Under the pieces are notes generated by a model. The model saw only the letters and a program-made list of their open reading frames with translations. It had not been told where the DNA came from and did no database searches. This document shows positions 1-19,753 of a DNA stretch of 64,000 nucleotides, in pieces. This DNA comes from Onchocerca volvulus (Eukaryota; Nematoda; Chromadorea; Rhabditida; Onchocercidae), in contig HG738140.1 in the NCBI GenBank assembly GCA_000499405.2, positions 124,001 through 188,000 of the forward strand. The letters are read 5' to 3'. Position numbers and translations under genes: made by a program. Each line of letters opens with the position of its first letter. Position 1 is the first letter of the stretch.

Positions 1-78
1 GTTGAACTTTTAAAAAAGTTTTGAATTTGGTTTTAAATTAAGTTTTCGAAGGAAATAAAGAACATTTGCAAAAAAGAC

Positions 79-1323
79 CTTGTATGTTCTTCGAACTTCT
101 TTTAATATACACAGAATAATTCTGACCGGTAGAAGTTTTGATACTTTATAGACCATATCGAATGGTGAATAGAATACAAAGTACCAAACAATAGTAGCCT
201 GAAAAATATGTGACAGTAGTAGAAAAATATGTGGTAGTAGTCGATAAATAGTTCAATAACTACTTACCACAATTAAATTTGTAAGAATACAATATTTTAA
301 ATCATGATAAATGATTATAGATTCCAGTAAAAACTGAAAAAATCTTTAATCAAAATATCTACTAAAATATAATGGAAGATGCAAAACAATCAACATCCAT
401 CAGCATTTAGAAATACAAACCAATATAATGTCTTGCGAAAGATTACGCAGTACTTCAAAGTGTAAAGCATTATTTTGCAGTAACGATTTCTATTAAGTAT
501 AACTATGAAGCAAGTAACCAGCAAAATGTCATCGTGTCGTTTAAATGGTGCGATGACTGGTTCGCCCAAGAGAAAATTAGCCGAGATGATGCCCGCGAAA
601 CACATCAGCATCGATGAAAGCCAACAACTCAATGGATGTTTCCGAGAAAACAGCGAAGCTCCAGTCGCCAAATCATCCCGAACTGATATTGTCATCTGAA
701 ACAGAATGCTTGAATTATATACGATGAACATGAATGAAATCAGGAACTCAAAAGATTCAGAGAGAAAAATTAGAGGATAAACTGCATCGATAGCTCTAAG
801 AACGAAGACAGAAAAAGCTCTCATCGCAGTACCCTCTTTTCTTCCTCTCCATCCTAATTTATATATTTAATGTTTACTTTACTGCTACTTATAATCTTAA
901 ACTTTCCATATAAAGTAATGTACATTTCAGAGTGACAACATAAGCATCGTTTGATTCCTTGTCAAGTCTTATTATGCTTACAAAATGACTAGATAATGTA
1001 TAAGAACAGTAAAAGTTATTTTTAGCTGATTTTTTGGGAGAAAAAATAAAGCAGTCGCACCACTTTTTGTTTGAATCCATTAAATCTATGAAAACATAAA
1101 GACAATGAAATGAATAAAAATGATGGAATCAAAGATTCATCACAATGTTCGACAGCATCCTGTTAGAAATGAGTGTTAACAAGTCATCTATAACGGAAAC
1201 AAAACAACTAACGAGTATATAATGTGCCAGATCAAAATATGGATACATTTTGAGTCGTTGCACACGACCTGCGGCACCTGTAAGGATTTCCTGATCCAGC
1301 TTGATATAATCCACAAAGGACAT
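79..1323 (-). CDS. TMEM38: TRIC-type trimeric intracellular cation channel (TMEM38 family), 3' end off window
   Basis: Three exons are visible: 1213-1323 (37 codons from the ATG at 1323), 519-695 (59 codons) and 79-198 (40 codons), all joined in phase 0 by GT-AG introns. The protein reads like nematode TRIC-1B: a first membrane segment after the motif MYPYFDLAHYIL, then SVRDD...SRKHPLSCWLSSML, the conserved LLGEP, and in exon 3 WYFVFYSPFDMVYK followed by LLPV and the basic KEVRR element used in lipid/ion-gate contacts in this family. TRIC channels are homotrimeric K+ channels of the ER/sarcoplasmic reticulum that balance charge during calcium release. The remaining C-terminal third should lie beyond base 1; the donor GTCTTT at 78 is the last signal seen. 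Family assignment is strong; the exact paralog (A or B) is not resolved. Confidence 0.88.
505..699 (+). other. Open frame antisense to TRIC exon 2 (probably a shadow)
   Basis: A 64-codon ATG-to-stop frame on the plus strand lies exactly across TRIC exon 2. Its relatively high GC comes from that exon. No splice or family support was found, so it is recorded only to prevent miscalling. Confidence 0.1.
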
Positions 1324-4300
1324 TGTACTCAGTATCTATTCAATTCGTGATTCAATATCCAATATACGAATCAAAACGATCGCACCTTCCCTTATTCGTC
1401 GTTTCCTCGTAGCACAAACCAATCCAAAATGAAAAGAAAAAAAACTATTGAAATGATGGATACTATTGTTATTTCGTGATGCTTCAAACGTTATAACAAC
1501 AATCGGATAAAGGATCTATACATCTGTAGTCTACTCGTGATTATCAAAATCTTCACTCTACAGGAAGGGGAGTAATAGAAGATGTGATACAAAATAGTCA
1601 TTACTCATTACAAGGATTATATTCAAGATAATATCAAAAAATCCTATACATGTGTGGATAATATCTGATAAAAAAGCACTTGCAGAACTTCCCAATAAAC
1701 AAGAAGCATTGGATTATGTTAATCTAAGATACAAGAATTTTTTGTCGAAAAAGAATATTTCAGTAATCAGCAAATTATTCCATTAATTAAAGAAATTCTC
1801 GACAAGTAATTCAAATTATATCAATTCATTTATTTTATCAGTGAGGAGGGTTTTCAATCAATCCACCAGAATTATCTCTGGTGTCAACAGCAAAACAGCG
1901 AAAAGTGAAGCAGCACAATCCTTTCGGTCAGTCGGACGGAAGAACATTATTCCCCGAGATAACATTTATCTCTTCGATAGGATTCCGAAATTATCATCAG
2001 TACAAATGATCTATCGATTGATTGAATTTTGAACTAAAATTGAAAATTATTCACGACCGATAAGATATGCTAATCTTCAGAGACATATACGTCTCGAGAG
2101 ACTAAGCAAATTCTTTTATTCATCATTGATAATTTCAACACTCGCTATGTATTCGAATACATGCAGGACGTAATTATAATGATTGGAATGTTGAGATAAA
2201 TTTGTTGGATAAAGGAAGAACTGCGAAAAGAAGATAATTTTATAAGCTTGCGGATATATATCCATTTTATACTTGAAACTTACAGGATCATGCCTTTATC
2301 CATTTTATACTACATGCATATATCACTATGCAACGTAACATGCACTTATAACTTACATACAACATCAATTTACCAAATCGTATACATTTACTATAAGCTG
2401 ATTTGCTTTTTCAAAACAAATCGTATACCAATTCGTTACTCTTTTGTATATTATTTGATGAAAGCAAGCAGCTAGATTTCTGGCATAATATTTGAGTAAA
2501 ACACGACACATTCGACGAGCCGATTTACGAACGCGAACGTAATATCGTTTGGTGGAAAAACGAAGAATGTGCGATAATTTATCAGAAATAGACATGAAAA
2601 TCAATAGTAAAGTCTGCCGAACTATAAGGATAAGAAGTCAATTCCGACCAGACAGTATTACTTCAATTCATCATGTTTAATTAGCTTGAAAGACAGCATA
2701 AATCAGGATTTCCAGAATAGAAGCGACAAAAAACTAACTCAAAATTTCCAGCCTAAAACAGATAACCCCCATCACCACAACTCTCTACGCCAATTCCAAT
2801 CTTTCCCCAATTCATTACACCATCGGTTTATTTACAATAATTCTTATCACTTTCTTTCAATTGCAACAGTCAATTTAAATGTCCAATTGCACAAATATTC
2901 GATATCACCAATGTGTTGCGAAAAATTTAACAAAGCTACATCCTCCTAGAAAATATATCTGAATGACACTTTTTTTGTTTCACTCGATTGCTACTCATCA
3001 TGCTTGATAAAAGAAAATAAGCTAAAGAAAGCTCCACGGGAATAGACTAAGCCTCAGTGATAGTCTCTAACCGAGAAAGCAGTTTAATCTAGAATTAAAC
3101 TGCTTCGCTGAAACATAAAAGAAATAGCCGCTTGGCGAATTCCTTTGAAGCTAGCAAAAGTAAACAAAATTGAGGATCAATATATGAATTTTATCATATA
3201 GTCAAAAGTCATCATTTCTTCGAGATCAATCAAACTAAAAGATTAATTAATTACAATGTTTAGACTCAACTACAAACATTCAGCTTTACTAATGAGGCTG
3301 AAGTATCTAAGTAACAACAACAACAGTACATCTTCCACTACTGAACGAATAGCACAGAGAAAAGGCTGCTCAAGTTGAAGGAAAAGAGAGAAGTGTGAAG
3401 TGACTAAAGAATCGGCGACACAGGGAAAAGGACGCGAACGGCACTTCTTAGTACGATAGCTTACTACGCTCTAACAGCTGCCAGGAAATAGATAGGAAAA
3501 AGAAGCTTTTTGTGGCCAGACAAGTGCCCATAGCCCATATTATCTCACTAGTTAACAACACTCTTCCCATCAAATATTCAGATGATGGAATGGAAGCTAA
3601 TTTCGATAAACTTTCATCTCCATAAATCAATTTAAATCCATGCACAATCAAAAGAAACGCTGAATTTTCTCATCCTTTATAAGTGACAGTAAAAGTTAGT
3701 TCCTGTAATAAGTAAATTGTATTTCAACATAAAGATATACTAATTTATTTCTCTTGTTTCCATTCCATCGTCTGAATATTTGATGAGAATAGTTGAGTTA
3801 ATCGTTGCATGAACAACGTATTCCTTTGAATCTGTTTTCCCCCGAGAAACTGATAATCCGACAATGCGGGGTAGAATAATTTGCAATATCAGCAGCTTTG
3901 GCAATTGATCAACTTAATCTTTCAAATCATTTTTCTGCTATTATACAAATTTCCATTATTCGTACTTCGGAAATCGAAAATACTGTCTGAAGCCATTCTT
4001 GACCCTTTTGCTATATAATGTATTTTAATGTATATACAATAAAATAACTTGGCTGTCTTTTTTTTTATTTCAAGTGTCTTCTCAATCCATATCAGTACAA
4101 ATTGCGGTGGCCAAATAATGAGATATTGGTTTCAAGTTGAGCGGAAAAATTCTTTTCGATTTCCAAAAATTTTTTTCGTAAGTTTTAATATTCTTGATAT
4201 AGGAACATACAGATGGAGGAAAATGAGCAGAATATGACCAGATGAATAAATCTTTTATTTTTCGTTTTATTACCTGCTAATGATTTCATTTATGAATTAG

Positions 4301-4648
4301 ATATATTATTTTGAATCATTTCATCCAAGCTCCTGAACCGCTTAAATGAAACCATCTATTTTCCGATCTATCTGCGTGTAAATTAAATTTGCAATTCTTT
4401 TGTTTTTTACCATATTCATATTTTGGTACCCTGCTAAAAAAAATAAGTTATTACAATATCAGGCTTAATTCCTTTAGAAATTTGTCGCCATTCGGTATTC
4501 TCTAGACTCTTGAAATTTGAAATTCATAATTTCGAAATTTTTGGAATCTTGCAGAATTCTTCAGAATTATGAGGTTTATAGATCGGAGCTTAGTTCTGTC
4601 TTAATCTCTTCATCAAGCCATATTAATAGGGAAGATTATTTCTAAGAT
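1324..4648. other. Intergenic stretch between TRIC start and BAR-like gene end
   Basis: No gene could be supported. Short ORFs at 1841-2032 (+), 2248-2475 (+), 2365-2604 (-), 2686-2949 (+) and 3448-3651 (-) have no flanking splice pattern or recognisable motif. The stretch contains the imperfect inverted repeat at 3561-3596/3757-3792. It should also hold the promoter of the minus-strand TRIC gene, but no clear TATA element or trans-splice acceptor was seen next to that start. Confidence 0.5.
3561..3792. repeat. Imperfect inverted repeat, 36-bp arms, about 160-bp spacer
   Basis: The arm at 3561-3596 matches the reverse complement of 3757-3792 at about 32 of 36 positions; the shared core reads ATTCCATC then TCTGAATATTTGATG. 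Weaker similarity continues outside the arms. It may be a decayed hairpin or MITE-type element; no terminal target duplication was recognised. Confidence 0.6.
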
Positions 4649-6099
4649 CTAACGAATAAAAGGGCACATAATCTTACGAACTTGCTGCTCCTAAAAAGGT
4701 GCAACATCCCACTCTTATTGACGACAGATGTTAGGAAAACTACCTTAAAATTTTCCTTCATGTTTTTGTTATAATCTTCTATTACCTCCATCAGTGCTAT
4801 CATTGCAGACGAAATCACTGATTGCTGAAATATAGCATGGATTTTCTTCTTCAAAATGACTGCAACAATTCTAAGGGTCGAATGAAAAAAGTTCAAGTAA
4901 TTTCGAAAAATTCAGCAATTCTTTCGTATTCAACGCTCGATTTTCTTATATGTTAAATTCATTGACAAAATTTGTGCGTTTTTTCTGGAAATGCTTAAAT
5001 TTAGTAACAAAATTAAAAAGAATATTTGTCTTACAGCTTCTTTGATTTCATCGTCTAACAATTTATCAGCTTTTTCAAGCTCTTCTTTAAATGTGCTTTC
5101 GGCGTGCTGTTTCATGGCCTGCGGTGAAAATTACGTAACAGAAAAGATGTCCAATTAGGTCTGTAAATCTATTATGCATATGTCACCGATTTGATAGTCA
5201 AATTTTCTGTGAAATCTTCCGCGAAATGGAAACCTACTTGAAGTTCTAGATCATCCGGTTTTCTCCGTAACTTATTGATAGCGTAATCCAATTCGTCCCG
5301 TTTACTGTTTACAGATTTCAACTCCTTGCTGACATGTTTAGCATTTGTCTATAAACAGTTTGCATTTTTTAGAAATGCTCGGTGTTCCTTCTCTATTTCA
5401 CTGTTTTAAGAATATTAATCACTACAAAAAAATGAATATTCGAATGGATTAGAATCAACTGAACCATTTCCGTTATAATTACCTCAATCCATTCTTTCAT
5501 CGGTTTTTGCATTTTCTCTAACATATTTATCCGAAATGAGCGATGTGTCTGACCCGCTTTATCAAACACTTCCTTGGCTTTTTGTAAAATTGAAGCGGAA
5601 GAATCGTCTTTGATCTGGCTACTATATTTATAAAGCGTTTGTCCAACCTTTTCGAATTTATTCATCCCACTATCGACACTATCCTTCGAGATCTTTTGCT
5701 TTAGTTCAGTTGCCAAATTGTCCTATGAAAATAAAACTATAGCGATATGGATTACTCTCAAAATAAAAATTTTGTTGGGATTACTAGGCAAAATTAGAAT
5801 TTTATTGTTTAGAGATAGTTTTCTTTTTTGGATTTCTGATAAATAGCAAATAAGCAAAGCCAGAAACTAGCTGTTGTATGAACTTAATGATAATAATGTA
5901 TTATTGGTGAAATAAAAAAAAGTGATATATCTTTGATAAGATAACTTACGGTGATCAGGGTAACTGCGAGATTGATCAATTTCTCGATTTGTCCCTTGAA
6001 ATTGTTGAAAACCGAAATTTTTTCCTCGTAATTCGCACTGTATACTGTTTTCGAGCCACCTGTTAGACGATAAGCAGCAACCTTTATTTTGGTCGTCAT
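4649..6099 (-). CDS. BAR-domain-like coiled-coil protein
   Basis: Six exons: 5950-6099, 5483-5722, 5238-5348, 5035-5118, 4744-4824, 4649-4690, every junction in phase 0, giving about 235 residues. The ATG at 6099 lies about 50 nt after a TTTTTCAG acceptor (exon would start at 6150) that looks like a trans-splice site. The protein is almost entirely charged amphipathic helix. The central part, with FRINMLEKMQKPMKEWIE followed by VSKELKSVNSKRDELDYA and NKLRRKPDDLE, fits the helix 2 region of BAR domains (acidic/basic pattern, R-ELD-A motif). BAR dimers bind and bend membranes, so a role in endocytosis or tubulation is inferred. There is no SH3 or other C-terminal module; the last exon encodes only 13 residues. 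Fold assignment is from pattern, not alignment; it could be another nematode helical-bundle family. Confidence 0.72.
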
Positions 6100-6150
6100 C
6101 TGGCTCGTTCACTATTAACCGGAACAATTACGGTTTGATGCCTCTATAAG

Positions 6151-6792
6151 CTGAAAAATAAAGCATTACAATTTTCTTTGATGGAAATCTGTTATGCATT
6201 TTTCTACCGGTTGGCTCCACAATTATTTTTCACTTTTAACTTAATCTTTTTTTAAAGAACAACTTTTTTCACCATTTTAATCTTAACTGACGAGCGGAGA
6301 ATGTCAGGTAGGATAACGGGAGAAGTAAGAACCATAAGGAAGCTTGGTGGAATATCACCGGGCCTGCTACTTCAATAATCAATAAAGCATGCTGCAATAC
6401 CACCTGTCAGTAATGTTAATACTCAAAAAATGTTTTGCAAAAAAAGCACTTACTATAAATGCGAAGCTAATTGAGCCATTTATGCACAAGGCAGTCAGTC
6501 ACCTCCGCGTAGCAACTTCAGTCTTCCACCAACGACTGAGACATTGATTTGCACTGCGAGCCACCACATTAACCGCCCGATTTCAATTTTATAGATCATT
6601 GTGTTCAGTAGTGGGATTCCGCGTCTTTGGATGTAAACGTGTGTGTTATTACGTTCTTACGTTCTCAGAAGCATAAAGAATATCTAATTCACGACTTTCA
6701 GCCATGCAAAATTCAACTGCAAATGGAAGTAATAAGACTGAGAATAATAATTTAAAAGTTTTAGCCAAGTAAAGAAGAGAAGACGAAGGATT
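6151..6792. promoter_or_regulatory. Shared upstream region of divergent BAR-like and TGS1 genes
   Basis: About 640 bp separates the putative trans-splice acceptor of the minus-strand gene (CAG at 6151-6153 on the complement) from the TGS1 ATG. On the plus strand AAAGTTTTAG ends at 6764, 28 nt before that ATG, and is a candidate trans-splice acceptor for TGS1. No TATA box was seen. A bidirectional promoter is inferred from geometry only. Confidence 0.35.
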
Positions 6793-13254
<6,462 letters not shown>

Positions 13255-15175
13255 TTCTCTCCTTTGATGATGATTTCATTGCGTATTTCTTATTAATTTC
13301 TCATGTTTATTCAAGAAATATTCAGAATGAAAGTTTCATGCAAATGTTCCATGTCAATTGCAGAATTTTTTGAATTTAAAGGAATTTATATTCTTTCTTT
13401 GTCTGAAGCTTTTGTATTAGACTTTTTCTTTTTTTATTTTTCAATTTAATGGTACGGATTGCTATTTCCAACAATCACTAAAGCAAGTCAAATTACAAAG
13501 CATATTATCGTCAAAAATCCTGTCTGAATAATTTTTGGAGAATCTGTTTTATTTAAAGCATTATTTAGATAGGATCAATTTAAATTTTTCAAATTGATTG
13601 GCATAGTGTTATGATTCATGTAACATTATATTGTTAAAAGTGACCCATTATTTCCTTTACGCAATTTTCGCTTACTCATGAATTACCTCATTGTTATTGT
13701 ATTTAGTAAAACGTAATTGTTTATGAAGTCAAACAAATATAACAGCAATGTGAGCCATTCATTTCTTGGGATAAGTTTATCTGCTTGAATAAATAAGAAA
13801 ATATTTATGCTGCGGAATACTATATCTGTCAATGAACTAGAGAATGCTGTCCGTATCAGTGCAGTGAATGTTTTTCTCTTTCACTGCAGAAAAATAAAGC
13901 TGAAAAGCTTTATATTTATAATGGACATGACTACGGACACTTTTATTCCTGCTCAACTTTATTTGTTGTCGAGAAGCAGACAAAAAAATTGGCAGTCATG
14001 AAATCCAAACTTCACTTTATGAAAGGATAGTTTCAATGGTTTTTATGGTGTTACTAAATTTTACTTTGAAAATTATGGCCGGCAAAAGAGGTATTCTCAT
14101 AATTTATTTTTCAATAGATTTCAATCTGGTACAGAACTCTGCGACAGTTCAGTCATCCTTTTGTAATTGCTAGACCTCTCTTTGTACAATAACGATTTCA
14201 TTCAACTGACGAATACTTTGTTCGATTCTGATAATAATCGAGTACAAATTCTGTACTTTGTAACAGATCACAAAATTCAAGTTCAGGAAACATGAAAGTG
14301 CAATCAAAGCGAAGAATTCATAGAGTCATCTATCTTGTCTAAATATTGTTTGATTTACTTCCACATATTCATTCATCATTTCTTCTCTATATCTGCTGTA
14401 TAAATATCGTTCTTTTTTTATCTAACCGTGCTGAAATTATCAACAGGCAAATCACACTTCCTACATCTCTGATTAAAATATATCGGAAAATGCCAAAAGT
14501 CACCTCGTTTTGTCCAAATATTCTGCTCTTATCCTTTCTATATAATTCATCATTTGACTCTAATTCACTAAATATGAAAACGATATCAGCTCAGTGACGT
14601 ATTCGGATACTTCATCGCCAAACTTTCATTTACAACAGGACCAATCTCAAGCTATAACAAACCAAACAAGAGAATCCTTTCTTCCAAACAAAAAAAAAAA
14701 AACTTTCACGATAAAATAACTATCAGCAAGGGCTGGTAATTAAGTCTGCTCATGAATTCTTACGGATTATTCATATTAAATATAAATAGTCTCTGACAAT
14801 CCATGCAGCTCAAGATTACATTATACGCAAAGAGTAGAATAGGTTTGTTCAATTTAGGTAAAGTCAATCCATATTTATTTATTGTTTTTTCATTCCATTT
14901 CTTTATATTTTTGAAACATGAACCTTCACTGAAGATAGAAATCGAATTTACCCGGAAAAACTTAACAACGTAATATTTCAAAACCTTCTTAGTTTAAGAC
15001 ATTATTAATGCAATTGATTCGCAATAGGCTTTTGGTCCCATGTGGCAAAATATTTAGGACGATCTGAAATCTTTTTAAGATTTGCTTAATAAAATTGCAA
15101 CTAAAATACGGACAATATGAAGAAAACAAGGTAAAAAAGATCATATCATAAAATAAATATAAATAAAAACACAAC
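13255..15175. other. Intergenic, TGS1 3' side
   Basis: AT-rich sequence after the TGS1 stop. ORFs at 13807-14001 (+), 14346-14597 (+) and 14760-14981 (-) have no supported splice context. The minus frame at 14760-14990 follows an ATCTTCAG acceptor-like site and could be a terminal exon of the uncertain gene at 15176-15446, but its phase does not match. Confidence 0.4.
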
Positions 15176-15446
15176 CTCATCTTGAATTTTCCGGTAAATT
15201 TCTTGGATATCAATATATGGCAAAGTTATTTTAGTCATCCATATCGCTTTAGATAAATTTACGCGATTCCCATCATTATCTACATATTCCGTTTGCAATT
15301 CTGGAACTGATTTTTGGAATTTTAGACTCGGTGACATGTGTGAACTAAACAATGTTATATGATTAGAAAAATAAGTATCGAATAGGCAAGATTTACATTT
15401 ACGTACTAGATAAGAGTAATAGCACTGCCAAATCATTAAATGAAAC
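15176..15446 (-). CDS. Possible small secreted protein, partial model
   Basis: Two minus-strand exons fit together: 15403-15446 (reading SFNDLAVLLLLSST, signal-peptide-like) and 15176-15344 (56 codons after the split codon, reading SHMSPSLKFQKSVPEL and onward). Donor GTAAAT and acceptor TTGTTTAG are good and the phase (2) agrees. The frame has no ATG: a TGA precedes it directly, so a first exon with the start must lie upstream or the model is wrong. Downstream, possible terminal exons near 15002-15098 are ambiguous in phase. I do not recognise the protein. It could be a decayed gene. Confidence 0.3.
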
Positions 15447-15640
15447 TCATTCTTAAAGACGCTAAATCTCTAAATGTCCATAATCCTTCTTGGGCATCCC
15501 GAAATAGACTGATAAAATTTTCGCGTGGCCGGCTCCCGGCGAATGCATGGTCAGTAAATTCTATGCGCACATTAAGCAGCGTGCAGGCATGGTCAAAAAA
15601 TTCAGTCCGCTCACCTACTTTGGTCGGTTACAAGTGTAAT
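15440..15640. other. GC-rich block with internal 42-bp repeat and open frames on both strands
   Basis: This 200-bp block is clearly richer in GC than its surroundings. The plus frame contains AWSVNSMRT and, 14 residues later, AWSKNSVRS; the opposite strand reads RTEFFDHA and RIEFTDHA, then HAFAGSRPRENFISLFRDA. The two repeat copies begin near 15545 and 15587. Both frames are open for about 60 codons. No family was recognised; foreign (for example bacterial endosymbiont) origin is one possibility, not shown. Confidence 0.4.
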
Positions 15641-16742
15641 AGTTAAAAAAAAAAAAAAAGTAGATATATCTGCATAAAAACATGCGTCTATTTAAATACA
15701 AAGCTGTATCAAAATTTGAAAGTAATCGGTGAAGAACTTGCAAAGTTATGTGAGGAGTAACAACGAAGATTTAAATTTTTATTTCTATAATAATATAGTT
15801 CATTATAATGTCATTTCATAACAAGCTTCTAAATATTTTTCAACTTAAAGAATATTTCTAAACAAGAATCTTTATGCAGCTGTTTGAAATTCCAATTCTC
15901 ATCAAAACAATGATTAAAAAAACTATCTTTTTAATTCAACAAAAGATCAGAACCGAAATTCCGAAAGAAAAGCAACAAGAGACTTCCGGAAAATATCACT
16001 GACAATTTTCCAAGAATTTCTAATTCCTTAAGATTTCCTCTTTCTCAACTTAAATCACCCAATAATCTATCTGGTAATGTAAAATTAAAAGCACTGATCG
16101 GATTCCACGGGACTGAAATAATTTCCAACACAAAATGGAAATCAAGTAAATTAGATTAGTTACTGCCGCAAAGGCCATTAAATAACGAATTTTATCATAA
16201 ATTCGATCAGCAAATTCGAATACAAAAAGCGAACAAGCGTTCAGAAAACCACATTTTATCTCTAACAGAAATCGATAACAAAGATGATAAAACCCGATGA
16301 ATTATCAGTTCAAATTGTTCTAAAACATTTTTTTTCTTTTTTTTTTTTTTGAAAAGCGAAGCTAAAGAGAAAAGGAGAAATGCGATAAAGAGATAAAAAG
16401 TGTTTACGAATGACTATAAACACGGTATTCATTTATAACACATCTTTTCCATTTAAACGTTGACAGTGCTTTCATTCCAATGACTGAAAGCTCAAAATGT
16501 TTATAATTCATCAGGAGTTTTTTCATCAAGGATCAGTATAAAAGGATTACTTTAACATCCTATGCATACTTTCTTTCATCTAAAATCATTTATCAATGTC
16601 CAAAAATTAAATCATCAAAATCATTTATCAATAATTGTTTATATCTTCGTCAGTTTTTAACTGAAATATTCCTTGCAATATTCAATTCTCGATTCAGGTC
16701 ATATATAACTGTTATCACATCATGAATGAACAATAATTATCA
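15641..16742. other. Intergenic, Rpt4 3' side
   Basis: AT-rich, with poly(T) near 16328-16350; nothing coding could be supported. It should contain the 3' UTR of the minus-strand Rpt4 gene. Confidence 0.5.
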
Positions 16743-19739
<2,997 letters not shown>

Positions 19740-19753
19740 TTTCAAATGTCTGA
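19740..19753 (-). promoter_or_regulatory. Candidate spliced-leader acceptor of Rpt4
   Basis: On the minus strand ATTTTCAG is followed by ACATTTGAAA and then the ATG. A strong 3' splice site with no matching coding exon upstream is the mark of a trans-spliced nematode 5' end. Confidence 0.55.

Noticed and set aside
889..1080. Minus-strand 63-codon frame inside TRIC
   Set aside because: It lies in the intron between TRIC exons 1 and 2 and has no splice or motif support.
2365..2604. Basic 79-codon minus frame (RYYVRVRKSARRMCRVL)
   Set aside because: Looked peptide-like, but no acceptor or donor frames it and the C-terminal half is random in composition.
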